A stretch of DNA of 64,000 nucleotides from NCBI GenBank assembly GCA_965205275.1, contig OZ242168.1, forward strand, positions 1,860,001-1,924,000. Reading direction: 5' to 3'. The position numbers and the translations under genes were made by a program. This document shows, one piece after another, positions 34,562-44,399 of the stretch; position 1 is the stretch's first letter; every line of letters begins with the position of its first letter. The DNA comes from WTFY01 sp965205275 (GTDB lineage: Bacteria; Pseudomonadota; Gammaproteobacteria; UBA4575). The notes under the pieces are model-generated. The model saw nothing but the letters and a program-made list of their open reading frames with translations, did not search any database and was not told the origin of the DNA.

Positions 34562-34996
34562 TCAGTGCCGGGCCGTCAGCTTGTCCAGCGGCACAAAGTT
34601 CATTTGCAGTTCTTTTTGATACTCACGATCAAAAATCAGTTCAATCGAAATGGTTCCTTCTTGCTCGAGGGCCCGAATCTGCTTGAGTTCGGGCAACGCT
34701 TTCGCCAGATAAGCGCAACTTGCCGCCGCGACCCCGTCTTCCTCTTCCAGTAATGCGGAGACCAGATTGGCGGTCATGAATTCCACGCGCTGTTCCCTGT
34801 CCGGGCGGGTGATGAACTGATCATTCAGGAATATCCCCTGGTCCAGCTTTTCATCCATTTGCCCGAGTGATTCATGCTGTTTGGGGGACAATGTCTGGCT
34901 GCGGTCGTATTCAAGCAGGGGCGTACCGTTTACCTGTACGACCAGAATACCTGAAGGGTTGTCATTCATTTCGTGCGTGTGTTCATTCGTGTCCAT
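34562..34996 (-). CDS. Conserved hypothetical acidic protein
   Basis: 144 residues, acidic, no signal peptide or membrane segment. Recognisable stretches are ILVVQVNGTPLLEYDRSQTL, PKQHESLGQMDEKLDQGI, DREQRVEFMTANLVSALLEE and IELIFDREYQKEL. The texture is that of a real, single-domain cytoplasmic protein. I do not recognise the family. It converges with rho, the two stops being 13 bp apart. Confidence 0.75.
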   Translation of the reverse strand: MDTNEHTHEMNDNPSGILVVQVNGTPLLEYDRSQTLSPKQHESLGQMDEKLDQGIFLNDQFITRPDREQRVEFMTANLVSALLEEEDGVAAASCAYLAKALPELKQIRALEQEGTISIELIFDREYQKELQMNFVPLDKLTARH

Positions 34997-35255
34997 AGGC
35001 CCGCGCGGACTTGGAGGATACGGGTTTCCGGGTCATGAGGCTAAAGCCTTCGCGGGCGCTGTTCAGGATCATCGGACTCCGGTTTTTCTTTCAGGCAGTG
35101 TAGTGTCCGGGCCGGGATTCGTCCACAGAAAAATCACACCGTTCCCCGTCCACAAGGGCGATCACATTCCTGGCGACCGCGGGGTCTCGTCACAGGGTAT
35201 CTTCGGGTGACCTGTGACGGGGCGTCTGGGGTCCGCTGCGGATCCGGGTCCCGGT

Positions 35256-36416
35256 TCAGCTGACCGCTTCTCCCAAGGCCAGGAATTCGGCAATCTGCTC
35301 CGAGTACTGGTGTGCATCATGTTCCCCCAGTTCGATCAGGTAGCGCAGGTAGTCGGGCTGGAACATCAGCAGGGACAACGAGTCCGGACTTTCCGTATCA
35401 CGGGTTCCGAAGCTTCGCGTGAAATACCGGAAGGGTTGCGGCAGGGTGATTTCATACTGGCCTGCGAGTTTTCCGATGTCCTCGCTGGGTCGCAGGATCA
35501 GTACCTGGATTTTCTTGTACTGCTGGCGCGATGCTTCACTGAGTTCATCGTAGACCTCGTTGATGCGGTTCATGTTGGCCGCATCGTAGTCGAGCAGGTC
35601 CAGGAACATGGAGTCCATCAGGATACCGATAATCTGTGCGGCCGGCACATATTCCGTGATCATGGACTCCTCGGGGCCGACTTGTCCGCCCTGAAAACGG
35701 GTGGAGATCGCAATGACCCGTTTGGCACCGAGGTGCATGGCCGGGGACAGGGGTGCGATGGAGCGGATGCCGCCGTCTCCATGCCAGCCGTCCTTGATTT
35801 TAATGGAAGGGAAAACCAGCGGCAGGGCGGTCGAGGCCATGACGTGTTCGATGGAAATCTGCGCATTTTCACTGCGCCTTCTGGGACGCTTCCAGTGTTC
35901 GCCCGCATCGCCCTGTACCCAGGTAATCGACACGCCGGTCCCGTAGTTTGTGCTGGTGATCCCCAGCACGCGCAAGCGGCCACGTTCAATATTTTCCTGG
36001 ATCCCGTGGATGGGCTCGTGAGCTTTTGAGCGCAGTTTTTTCTCCAGCATCCTGCGCAACGGATCGCTGTCCAGCAGACTGCGTTTGCGCCCGCCGATGC
36101 GACTCCCTCCGAGTACCAGACTCAGGCCCCAGCGCATGAAGTTGGTAAGGAAATAGCTGCTGTCCGTACGAAAGACCTTGTCGGCGGTCAGCTGCAGCCA
36201 CAGGTCGGCAAGACGATCCACGGCCTCCCCGAAGCTGCCCGGGTAGGCCGCAAGATGTACCGCGTTGATGGCCCCGGCCGACACACCGGTGATGATGGGC
36301 GGGTGAAAGTCTTTAAAATTCTTGCAGATATACCGTAAAACCCCGACCTGATAGGCTGCCCGTGCACCGCCGCCGGTCATTGCCAGGCCCAGATCGGAAC
36401 AGCTTGAGTTCGGCAT
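35256..36416 (-). CDS. Patatin-like phospholipase
   Basis: 386 residues. The patatin oxyanion motif GGGARA is at 15-20, the nucleophile elbow GVSAG at 44-48 (Ser46), and the catalytic Asp in DGG (HGDGGIRSIAPL). No signal peptide, so it is probably cytoplasmic or membrane-associated. Such enzymes release fatty acids from phospholipids or other lipids. The C-terminal third, after FLDLLDYDAANMNRINEV, is the helical extension common to larger bacterial members. It is divergent from aceE, with 234 bp between the starts. Confidence 0.9.
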   Translation of the reverse strand: MPNSSCSDLGLAMTGGGARAAYQVGVLRYICKNFKDFHPPIITGVSAGAINAVHLAAYPGSFGEAVDRLADLWLQLTADKVFRTDSSYFLTNFMRWGLSLVLGGSRIGGRKRSLLDSDPLRRMLEKKLRSKAHEPIHGIQENIERGRLRVLGITSTNYGTGVSITWVQGDAGEHWKRPRRRSENAQISIEHVMASTALPLVFPSIKIKDGWHGDGGIRSIAPLSPAMHLGAKRVIAISTRFQGGQVGPEESMITEYVPAAQIIGILMDSMFLDLLDYDAANMNRINEVYDELSEASRQQYKKIQVLILRPSEDIGKLAGQYEITLPQPFRYFTRSFGTRDTESPDSLSLLMFQPDYLRYLIELGEHDAHQYSEQIAEFLALGEAVS

Positions 36417-36458
36417 TTTGTTTCAGGGTCCGGGCGCGCCTGACACGCGGCAAGGGCT

Positions 36459-36495
36459 CCCGGCATTCGCCGGGCCGGGTGGCAGGCTGCCACCC
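36459..36495. repeat. Two adjacent hairpins in the patatin leader
   Basis: CCCGGC-ATTC-GCCGGG (36459-36474) and GGGTGGCAG-G-CTGCCACCC (36477-36495) are perfect inverted repeats two bases apart. On the minus strand they fall in the 5' untranslated region of the patatin gene, within 80 bp of its start. No T-run follows. They could affect patatin mRNA or be a transcription barrier between the divergent genes. Confidence 0.5.
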
Positions 36496-36550
36496 CGTTG
36501 TAAAGTTGTCCGAATGAAATTCACGCACACCCCGTATAGGCAGTTTACAA

Positions 36551-36578
36551 TTACACAAGCTGTCTGAACCATTATTAT
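36551..36578 (+). promoter_or_regulatory. Putative promoter of aceEF-ald
   Basis: TTACAC (36551-36556) and TATTAT (36573-36578), 16 bp apart, 73 bp upstream of aceE. This is the best sigma70-like pair in the gap, but it is a weak match. Confidence 0.35.
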
Positions 36579-36650
36579 AGCGTATTGTTATGTTTGAACC
36601 GTGCATGCAAAACCAGGAGAATCCGGAAATGGCCGGGCAGGGGTGCCTGA

Positions 36651-39296
36651 ATGAGTGACATCGATCCGCTGGAGACCCAGGAGTGGCTGGAAGCGCTGCA
36701 GGCGATTCTGGAGCGTGACGGCGCGGCGCGTGCCCACCATATCATTGAGCAGCTCATTCACAGTGCACGCATTGCGGGTGTGAACCTGCCTTTTCGCAAT
36801 ACCACGGCCTATGTCAATACCATCCCGGTAGAGGAAGAGCCGCGCCTGCCGGGTGACCCGAGAATGGAACATCGTGTCCGTTCCCTGGAACGCTGGAATG
36901 CGCTGGCCATGGTGGTGAAGGCCAACAAGAAGTTTCCTGAACTCGGCGGCCATATCTCCACCTACGCTTCGGCGGCCACCCTGATCAGCATCGGATTCAA
37001 CCACTTCTTTCGCCCTGCAAGCCAGGATTTCGCAGGCGACCTGGTCTACTTTCAGGGCCATGCCGCCCCCGGCGTGTATGCACGCGCCTACCTGGAAGGG
37101 CGTTTGAGTGAACAGCAGCTGTTGCATTTTCGACGCGAAACGCACGGTCAGGGCCTGTCTTCCTATCCGCACCCCTGGCTGATGCCCGACTTCTGGCAGT
37201 TTCCGACCGTATCCATGGGTCTGGCCCCGATCATGGGCATCTATCAGGCACGTTTTATGGAATACCTGCACGACCGCGGCATCCTTGACAAGGGCGATCG
37301 CAAGGTGTGGGTGTTTGCCGGCGACGGGGAAATGGACGAGCCGGAATCGCTGGGAGCGATTTCACTGGCGGCACGCGAGGAACTTGACCACCTGATCTTT
37401 GTCATCAACTGCAATCTGCAGCGCCTTGACGGTCCGGTGCGCGGCAACGGCAAGATCATTCAGGAACTGGAAGGGAACTTTCGGGGGGCCGGATGGAACG
37501 TCATCAAGGTCCTTTGGGGCGGCAACTGGGACCCCCTGCTGGCGCGTGACGGGGAGGGCATTTTGCGCAAACGCATGGAGGAAGCGCTCGACGGTGACTA
37601 CCAGAACTACCGCGCCAAGGGCGGTGCTTATGTGCGCGAGCACTTCTTCGGCAAGTATCCCGAACTGGAAAAACTGACGGAGCATATGACCGACGATGAT
37701 ATCTGGCGCCTGAATCGCGGCGGCCATGACCAGCAAAAAGTATATGCAGCCTATGCCCTGGCTGCGAAACACCGGGGCCAGCCTACCGTGATTCTGGCCA
37801 AGACGGTGAAGGGGTACGGGCTTGGCAAAAGCGGTGAGAGCATGAATATCGCGCACCAGTTGAAAAAACCGGCCCGGGAATCGCTGATGGCATTCAGGGA
37901 CCGCTACCGCATTCCGGTCCGGGACGAGGAACTGGACGATGTCCCGTTCTACAAACCGCCTGATGACAGCCCCGAGATGCGCTATCTGAAACGGTTGCGT
38001 GACAAACTGCAGGGCGCGGTGCCGCGACGCGACAGTCCGAGGATTGAACTGCAGATTCCCCCGCTCGAGATTTTCGGGGGTTTGCTGGCAGGCAGTGAGG
38101 GTCGTGAATATTCAACGACGATGGCCTTTGTGCGGATCCTGTTTGCCCTGACCCGGGACAAGGCGCTGGCCCGTCACATCGTTCCGATCGTGCCGGACGA
38201 GGCACGTACGTTCGGTATGGAGGGGCTGTTTCGCAGCATGGGCATTTATGCGCACAAGGGCCAGCTTTATGACCCGGTGGATGCCGATCAGGTCATGTTC
38301 TACCGCGAAGACCGTGCCGGGCAGATTCTGGAGGAAGGGATTACCGAGGCCGGTGCCATGTCTTCCTGGATTGCAGCCGCCACCTCCTACTGTTCCCACA
38401 ACATGCCGATGATCCCTTTTTATATCTTTTACTCCATGTTCGGTTTTCAGCGCGTCGGCGACCTGGCATGGGCGGCCGGTGACAGCCGGGCGCGCGGCTT
38501 CCTGATTGGCGGGACGTCGGGGCGTACCACCCTTGCAGGGGAAGGCCTGCAACACCAGGACGGGCATAGCCATATCCTGGCTTCCACCGTGCCCAACTGC
38601 CGTGCCTATGATCCGGCTTTTGCCTATGAACTGGCCGTGATCGTGCACCATGCCCTGGACGCCATGTATGTACAGCAACAGGACTGGTATTACTACATCA
38701 CGGTAACCAATGAAAACTACGTACAGCCCGCCATGCCCGAACATTGCAGACAGGGCATTATCGAAGGTATGTACCGGCTGCACGAAACCCCGGTACCCGA
38801 GGTGCAGGTGCGCCTGCTTGGCAGCGGTGCGATATTGCGTGAGGTGATGCGCGCGGGCGAGCTGTTACGGGAGGATTTCGGTATTTCCGCCGAGGTCTGG
38901 AGTGTCACGAGCTTCAATCGCCTGCGCAGGCAGGGCATGGAAGTACACCGCTGGAACATGCTGCACCCCGATGAGCCGGCCAGAGCCTCGTACGTTGAGC
39001 AGTGTCTGCAGGACTCCGAAGCCCCTGTGGTTGGCGTATCCGATTACATGAAAATCTACGCCGACCAGATCCGGCCCTATGTGAAATCGCAGTATGTTGT
39101 GCTGGGTACGGACGGGTTCGGACGCAGCGATACCCGCCGCAATCTTCGCAGGTTTTTTGAGGTCGACGCGGAATACGTCGTGGTTGCGGCCCTGCATGCA
39201 CTGGCGGAACAGGGCACCGTCGATCGCTCACAGGTGAGTTCCGCCCTTGAAAAATACGCGATCGATCCCGAAAAACCGAACCCGGTACACGACTGA
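36651..39296 (+). CDS. aceE: Pyruvate dehydrogenase E1 component, homodimeric type
   Basis: 881 residues, the usual AceE length. The thiamine-diphosphate motif begins GDGEMDEPES (Gly224) and ends INCNLQRLDGP. The active-site region GHISTYASAATL and the C-terminal transketolase-like part (RARGFLIGGTSGRTTLAGEG) are intact. It decarboxylates pyruvate and transfers the acetyl group to the lipoyl arm of E2, in the cytoplasm. aceF follows after 6 bp and ald after that. No lpd gene is in the window, so E3 must be encoded elsewhere. Confidence 0.98.
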   Translation: MSDIDPLETQEWLEALQAILERDGAARAHHIIEQLIHSARIAGVNLPFRNTTAYVNTIPVEEEPRLPGDPRMEHRVRSLERWNALAMVVKANKKFPELGGHISTYASAATLISIGFNHFFRPASQDFAGDLVYFQGHAAPGVYARAYLEGRLSEQQLLHFRRETHGQGLSSYPHPWLMPDFWQFPTVSMGLAPIMGIYQARFMEYLHDRGILDKGDRKVWVFAGDGEMDEPESLGAISLAAREELDHLIFVINCNLQRLDGPVRGNGKIIQELEGNFRGAGWNVIKVLWGGNWDPLLARDGEGILRKRMEEALDGDYQNYRAKGGAYVREHFFGKYPELEKLTEHMTDDDIWRLNRGGHDQQKVYAAYALAAKHRGQPTVILAKTVKGYGLGKSGESMNIAHQLKKPARESLMAFRDRYRIPVRDEELDDVPFYKPPDDSPEMRYLKRLRDKLQGAVPRRDSPRIELQIPPLEIFGGLLAGSEGREYSTTMAFVRILFALTRDKALARHIVPIVPDEARTFGMEGLFRSMGIYAHKGQLYDPVDADQVMFYREDRAGQILEEGITEAGAMSSWIAAATSYCSHNMPMIPFYIFYSMFGFQRVGDLAWAAGDSRARGFLIGGTSGRTTLAGEGLQHQDGHSHILASTVPNCRAYDPAFAYELAVIVHHALDAMYVQQQDWYYYITVTNENYVQPAMPEHCRQGIIEGMYRLHETPVPEVQVRLLGSGAILREVMRAGELLREDFGISAEVWSVTSFNRLRRQGMEVHRWNMLHPDEPARASYVEQCLQDSEAPVVGVSDYMKIYADQIRPYVKSQYVVLGTDGFGRSDTRRNLRRFFEVDAEYVVVAALHALAEQGTVDRSQVSSALEKYAIDPEKPNPVHD

Positions 39297-39302
39297 CCTA
39301 TC

Positions 39303-40550
39303 ATGGGAACGCTTGAAGAAATCAGGGTCACCGACATCGAGGAAGCCGAATCGGTCGATGTCGTAGAGGTTCTGGTCCGTGAGGGAGACCGGGTCGAGGT
39401 GAACCAGTCGCTGGTTACCCTGGAAACCGACAAGGCGCTGGTCGAATTTCCCTCACCGTTCGCAGGACAGGTCCGGAAAATACAGGTGCAGTCCGGTGAA
39501 ACAATCGGTCCGGGGGATACGCTTCTGGTGCTTGAAGTGGAGGCTCCGGTGCTACCGGACGAGAAACCCGAACCGGCAGCAAATACCTCGCGCACCCGTG
39601 TTGAGCCGGACCCGGATGAGGCTGCCGGGGCGGTGGGTCCGGACAGTACCGAACATGCCTATGCCAGTCCGGACCTGTATCATTATGCGCGTGAGCTGGG
39701 TGTCGAGCTTGACGATGTGCAAGGCACCGGTCGGCGCTCGCGTATCCTGAAACAGGACCTACAACAGCATGTTCGCACCCGATTGCAGCAGGCTCCAGGT
39801 GATGCAAGAATGAAGGCCGCTTCGCAGCCCCTGCCTGACTTTTCCGGGTATGGAGAAACCGAAGTACGGTCCATGACAAAAATACAGGAACGGACGGCAC
39901 AGAACCTGCTGGCTGCCTGGCAGTCCATCCCGCATGTGACACATTTTGATCAGGCCGATGTGACCCGCCTTGAGCGGTACCGCAGACAACTGACGGGTGA
40001 GGCACAGGCCCGGGACATCCGGCTCACGCCCCTGGTATTTGTGATCAAGGCCCTGGCGGCAACGCTTGCACGGTTTCCCCAGTTCAATGCCTCACTGGAT
40101 CCGGCTGACGGGAAGATTATCCTGAAAAAGTTTTTTCATATCGGGATTGCCGTGGATACCCCGCATGGCCTGCTGGTGCCTGTGTTACGTGACGTTGACA
40201 AAAAAACGCTTGTCCAGGTGGCAGGTGAACTGGTGGAACTCAGTACGCAGGCACGTGAGCGCAAGCTGACAGCACAACAGATGGCAGGTGCCAGCATGAC
40301 CGTCTCCAGCCTGGGTCCTCTGGGTGGGCAGGCCTTTACGCCGATCATTAATCCCCCCGAAGTGGCTATACTGGGGCTGTCCAGCATGATTGTCCGGGAG
40401 AAGTCCACGGCCGGGGACGCCCTGCAGCAGAAATTCCTGCCGCTGTCCCTGTCGTACGACCATCGTGTTATCAACGGTGCGGATGCCGCGCGGTTTTGCA
40501 CGCATCTGAAGGCTATCCTGGAAGACATCTGGAAACTTGTTCTGGAATAA
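39303..40550 (+). CDS. aceF: Pyruvate dehydrogenase E2 (dihydrolipoamide acetyltransferase), single lipoyl domain
   Basis: 415 residues, shorter than the three-lipoyl E. coli enzyme. There is one lipoyl domain with the acceptor Lys44 in ETDKALVEF, a linker rich in Pro, Glu and Asp, an E3/E1-binding domain (YASPDLYHYARELGVELDDV, about 120-157), and the catalytic domain. The active site near the C-terminus reads SYDHRVINGADAARF: His387 is present and the position that is Asp in E. coli is Asn, a substitution seen in other E2p enzymes such as that of Azotobacter. It forms acetyl-CoA. Intact. Confidence 0.97.
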   Translation: MGTLEEIRVTDIEEAESVDVVEVLVREGDRVEVNQSLVTLETDKALVEFPSPFAGQVRKIQVQSGETIGPGDTLLVLEVEAPVLPDEKPEPAANTSRTRVEPDPDEAAGAVGPDSTEHAYASPDLYHYARELGVELDDVQGTGRRSRILKQDLQQHVRTRLQQAPGDARMKAASQPLPDFSGYGETEVRSMTKIQERTAQNLLAAWQSIPHVTHFDQADVTRLERYRRQLTGEAQARDIRLTPLVFVIKALAATLARFPQFNASLDPADGKIILKKFFHIGIAVDTPHGLLVPVLRDVDKKTLVQVAGELVELSTQARERKLTAQQMAGASMTVSSLGPLGGQAFTPIINPPEVAILGLSSMIVREKSTAGDALQQKFLPLSLSYDHRVINGADAARFCTHLKAILEDIWKLVLE

Positions 40551-40559
40551 TGGCTTGCA

Positions 40560-41657
40560 ATGAAAATTGGTATCCCTAAAGAGATCAAGGCGGACGAGTA
40601 CCGCGTTTCACTGTTACCGGTTGGCGCACAGTTGCTGGTGGAGGATGGGCATGAGGTGTTCATCGAAACCCTGGCTGGCCGGGGCAGCGGATATCATGAC
40701 GAGGAGTACCGGGCCGCGGGTGCGACAATCATCGATTCGGCCGATGCGATTGTAAAGCAATGCGAATTGCTGGTTAAGGTAAAAGAACCCCAGCTCCAGG
40801 AACTGGAGCAGTACACGGCCACGCAAACTGTATTCGGATATTTCCATTTTGCGGGCTCAAGAGTCCTGACGGAAACCTGTCTGCGGAAACACATCACGGC
40901 CCTCGCTTACGAAACGCTCACCGATGCACGGGGTGAACTGCCGCTTTTGAAACCGATGAGCGAGGTGGCCGGCAAGATGTCGATTCAGGAAGGTGCGAAA
41001 TGTCTGGAAAAACCGGTGATGGGTCGTGGCATCCTGCTCGGCGGGGTGCCTGGAGTGGCCCCTGCCAACGTACTGATTCTGGGAGCAGGTGTTGTCGGGT
41101 CCAATGCCGCACGCGTGGCAGCCGGTCTGGGTGCCAATGTCACGATCATGGATATCGACATCGAAAAGCTCAGGCATATCGATGAGGTCATGCCGGACAA
41201 CGTTACGACCATTTACTCCGACCCGCATGCGGTACGGCAGTTTGCATTGCAGGCTGACCTGGTGATCGGCGCATTGCTGATTCCGGGGGCACGCGCACCG
41301 AGGCTGATCGGCCGGGATCTGCTCAGGGAAATGAAACGCGGTGCCGTACTGGTGGATGTTTCTATCGACCAGGGCGGATGCTTTGAGACCAGCAAGCCCA
41401 CTACGCACCGCGACCCGGTATATGTCATTGATGACATTGTGCACTATTGTGTAGCGAATATTCCGGGTGCGGTCGGGCGTACCAGCAGCCAGGCCCTGTG
41501 CAATGTGACGCTGCCCTATATAAGAAAACTTGCGGGGTCCGGGCTGGATGCTTTTCTTGAACATGCCGACCTGCGCAATGCCCTGAATATCCATGCAGGG
41601 GAAATCCGGCACTCAGGAGTGGCCAATGCCTTTCCCGACCTTCCGGGCCATGCCTGA
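40560..41657 (+). CDS. ald: Alanine dehydrogenase
   Basis: 365 residues with the alanine dehydrogenase/transhydrogenase fold. It starts MKIGIPKEIKADEYRVSLLP; the substrate-binding KVKEPQ, LAYETL and the catalytic-region MSEVAGKMSIQEGAKCLEK follow. The NAD site is VLILGAGVVGSNAA, and DVSIDQGGCFETS completes the fold. It interconverts L-alanine and pyruvate with NAD and ammonia. The start is 9 bp after aceF, so it is probably co-transcribed with aceEF, an arrangement that channels alanine-derived pyruvate into acetyl-CoA. Confidence 0.96.
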   Translation: MKIGIPKEIKADEYRVSLLPVGAQLLVEDGHEVFIETLAGRGSGYHDEEYRAAGATIIDSADAIVKQCELLVKVKEPQLQELEQYTATQTVFGYFHFAGSRVLTETCLRKHITALAYETLTDARGELPLLKPMSEVAGKMSIQEGAKCLEKPVMGRGILLGGVPGVAPANVLILGAGVVGSNAARVAAGLGANVTIMDIDIEKLRHIDEVMPDNVTTIYSDPHAVRQFALQADLVIGALLIPGARAPRLIGRDLLREMKRGAVLVDVSIDQGGCFETSKPTTHRDPVYVIDDIVHYCVANIPGAVGRTSSQALCNVTLPYIRKLAGSGLDAFLEHADLRNALNIHAGEIRHSGVANAFPDLPGHA

Positions 41658-41690
41658 CGGTACAGGATATCGGTCAGACGGGGGGATGCC

Positions 41691-43592
41691 ATGACCCAGC
41701 CACCCGGCTTCGATGCGGACGATGTTCCTGCGGGAAGGGAGCATGCCGGTACCGCCTTTTGTGAAATTCTCCGCAAGCGTGTCAGCCGGCGTGCGATACT
41801 GAAAGGTGCGGTGCTTGCTGGCGCGCACGTGTCACTGCATGATTCCGCTCATGCGACAGGCGTGTCTACACAGCCTGCTTTTCGTGAGCTGGCGCATGGT
41901 CTGGATGAAACCCTGCACATAGCACACGGCTATTCGTACCAGGTGCTGTTACGCTGGGGGGACCCGTTGTTCCCGGATGCTCCTGCATTCGACCCGCTCA
42001 GGCAAAGCTCAGCTTCCCAGGTCAGGCAATTCGGGTTTAACAATGATTTTGTCGCCTGGCTGCCCCTGTCGCGCACAGGTAGCCTGCCCGCATCCGGCCT
42101 GCTCGTGGTGAACCATGAGTTTGTAAACAGTGCGATGATGCACCCGGGTGCGCCCGATGCATTCAGCCTGACCCGGTCCCAGATGGACACTGAAATGCAC
42201 GCGCATGGCCTGTCGATTGCTGAAGTGCAAAAGCGGGACCGTACCTGGCAGGTCAATCTTTCATCAAAGTACAATCGCCGCATCACACCGCATACGCCCA
42301 TGCGCTTTTCCGGTCCCGCACGCGGGGACCCGCGAGTCAGGACCGCTTTTTCGCCCGATGGCGTGCAGTGCATGGGTACCTTTGCAAACTGTGCGGGGAG
42401 CCGGACCCCCTGGGGGACGGTGTTGACGGCTGAAGAAAACATACAGTCCTACTTTATGGGACAGGCGGAAAAGACCGGTGAATACGAAAGTTATGACCGG
42501 TTTGGCCTGCAGGGGAGCAAAACGGCACGCTCGGCCTGGGGCCAGTTTCATGATCGCTGGAATCTGGACAGGCACCCCCGGGCAGGGCTGCATGCAGGAT
42601 GGATCGTTGAGATCGATCCGTATGATCCGGCGTTCGTGCCGGTCAAGAGAACGGCACTGGGGCGGTGCAAACATGAGGGTTGTGACGTGGTTATCAACTG
42701 GGATGGCCGCGTAGTCATGTACATGGGGGATGATCAGGCTTTTGAGTATATCTATCGTTTTGTCAGCAGGGACCGGTATCGGCCCGGCGACTCCACACAT
42801 AACCTGTCCGTGCTGGATGAAGGGGAGTTGTCCGTGGCCGAGTTTACTGAACGCGGGAACGTCATCTGGCATCCCCTGGTGTGGGGGACAGGGCCGCATA
42901 CCCGGGCCAATGGATTTTCCAGTCAGGCTGATGTGGTGCTCGATATGCGCAGGGCCGCCGACCTGGCGGGGGCTACGCCGATGGACCGTCCCGAAGAGGT
43001 CAAGGTCAACCCGGCTACGGGACATGTCTTCGCAATGCTCACGAACAACTTCAGGCGCCATCCCCTGAGCACGGATACCGCCAATCCACGTGCAGTCAAT
43101 CGTCATGGCCATATTCTCGAATTGATTGCCCCGCAGCGCGATCACAGTGCGCGGGAGTTTACATGGGAAATATTTATTCTTGCAGGGGATCCGGAAAATA
43201 AAGCCGACCGGGCAAGATACCACCCTGGTGTATCCGAACACGGCTGGTTTTCAAATCCGGACAATTGTTCGTTCGACCGTTATGGCAATCTGTGGATTGC
43301 AACCGACGGCTTCAATCGTCAGGGCCGTGCCGATGGCATATGGGTGAGTGCGGCACAAGGCCGGGAAAATGCCTTACCCAGACATTTCTTGCGTGCCCCC
43401 GAGGGGGCGGAAATTTGCAGCCCCTGTTTTACGCCCGACCAGAAAACGATGTTCTGTTCCGTGCAGCATCCGGGTGAAGGCACAGGCTTTGACCGGCCCT
43501 CGACACGCTGGCCGGATTTTGATGACAATCTGCCACCGCGTGCTGCCGTGGTTGCGGTTACGCACGATCAGGGTGAAGAGATCGGGAGTTGA
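41691..43592 (+). CDS. phoX: PhoX-family phosphatase (DUF839), Tat-exported
   Basis: 633 residues. The N-terminus has a twin-arginine signal (SRRAILKGAVLAGAHVS). The body matches PhoX/DUF839: LLVVNHEFVNSAMM, APDAFSLTRSQMDTEMHAHG, NCAGSRTPWGTVLTAEENIQ, VVMYMGDDQAFEYIYRFVS, and FSNPDNCSFDRYGNLWIATDG. PhoX enzymes are calcium/iron-dependent periplasmic phosphomonoesterases, used under phosphate limitation. The gene follows ald by 33 bp. No Pho box is evident between them, so control could be through the aceE operon or an undetected promoter. Confidence 0.9.
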   Translation: MTQPPGFDADDVPAGREHAGTAFCEILRKRVSRRAILKGAVLAGAHVSLHDSAHATGVSTQPAFRELAHGLDETLHIAHGYSYQVLLRWGDPLFPDAPAFDPLRQSSASQVRQFGFNNDFVAWLPLSRTGSLPASGLLVVNHEFVNSAMMHPGAPDAFSLTRSQMDTEMHAHGLSIAEVQKRDRTWQVNLSSKYNRRITPHTPMRFSGPARGDPRVRTAFSPDGVQCMGTFANCAGSRTPWGTVLTAEENIQSYFMGQAEKTGEYESYDRFGLQGSKTARSAWGQFHDRWNLDRHPRAGLHAGWIVEIDPYDPAFVPVKRTALGRCKHEGCDVVINWDGRVVMYMGDDQAFEYIYRFVSRDRYRPGDSTHNLSVLDEGELSVAEFTERGNVIWHPLVWGTGPHTRANGFSSQADVVLDMRRAADLAGATPMDRPEEVKVNPATGHVFAMLTNNFRRHPLSTDTANPRAVNRHGHILELIAPQRDHSAREFTWEIFILAGDPENKADRARYHPGVSEHGWFSNPDNCSFDRYGNLWIATDGFNRQGRADGIWVSAAQGRENALPRHFLRAPEGAEICSPCFTPDQKTMFCSVQHPGEGTGFDRPSTRWPDFDDNLPPRAAVVAVTHDQGEEIGS

Positions 43593-43609
43593 GTGCTGCG
43601 GGCTTCCCC

Positions 43610-43918
43610 TTACTTTGTGTCTGCAGGATGAATGAATCTATCGGTCCATGGCGATTGCTGCATGAACTCCGAAAATTCGACCCGACTGATCGAGCCATTG
43701 CCGTTTTCATCATAACGACTGAAGACCGCCTTATCTGACAGATTATGCACGAGCTTGGCCTCGTTCGGGTCCAGACGTTCATTGCGGTCCAGATCGGCCC
43801 CCCAGAAAAGACCGTCTTCAAGGCCCATTCCGCCACCGCCACCACTGAAGCCTGCAAGGGATACAACCGGTATCAGCACGAACAACGCCAAGAATGCAAC
43901 AGGCTTTATACTCATCAT
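43610..43918 (-). CDS. Exported EF-hand protein
   Basis: 102 residues from ATG 43918. The signal peptide spans about residues 1-22 (FLALFVLIPVVSLAG), followed by a glycine stretch GGGGGMG. Two 12-residue EF-hand loops follow: DLDRNERLDPNE, which lacks the usual Gly at position 6, and DENGNGSISRVE, which is canonical. It probably binds calcium in the periplasm. The gene converges with phoX, 17 bp apart. PhoX needs calcium, but a functional link is only speculation. Confidence 0.8.
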   Translation of the reverse strand: MMSIKPVAFLALFVLIPVVSLAGFSGGGGGMGLEDGLFWGADLDRNERLDPNEAKLVHNLSDKAVFSRYDENGNGSISRVEFSEFMQQSPWTDRFIHPADTK

Positions 43919-44399
43919 GCGTGCTCCGTTTTTCAGTTCTGTTTGCGGACTATAAAGATAGCACCCTTCCCTGCAACAATGAAGCTGGGCCTTTTCCGAC
44001 GGGACATGAGCCTGAAGGAGACTTGCATAAATGACACAGGGATTGAAAACAGGGTGGAGCCGGTCGGGGCCATTATCGGAGCGAATACAGGCAGTAGTGC
44101 CGGTCAAACCGTTCCGCCAGTATAACGTCACCAGCGGTCAGGCATTGGATTTGACGACTGTCTTCGGTTGGGTCGAATACAAAGTCGTAGCTGCAAACAG
44201 GGTTTGGATAGCGGGCTCTATTAACCTATTGGGTGGTAGGTACCCAATACTTTGCGTTTACGGCGCTTTCTAACTCCCTGCAGGCCCTCGCGGCGGCGAA
44301 TTAGTCGTACCCGTTTGCGGCTGATGACCACGCAGTCAGGCTGCGGAGCATGCGCACCCTATTCACGTGGCGCACGGCGTACCCAGAAGGGCTCCTTTG
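43919..44399. other. Gene-free intergenic region
   Basis: I see no gene, tRNA or clear terminator in this 480-bp stretch between the EF-hand and beta-barrel genes. It must contain the promoter of the EF-hand gene. Confidence 0.4.

Noticed and set aside
35214..36029. A 271-codon plus-strand frame across the patatin gene
   Set aside because: Antisense to a gene with full patatin catalytic motifs; no domain of its own.
43919..44399. Possible tRNA or attachment site in the gap near the island boundary
   Set aside because: I found no cloverleaf-compatible arms or GTTC-type T-loop with a matching acceptor stem.
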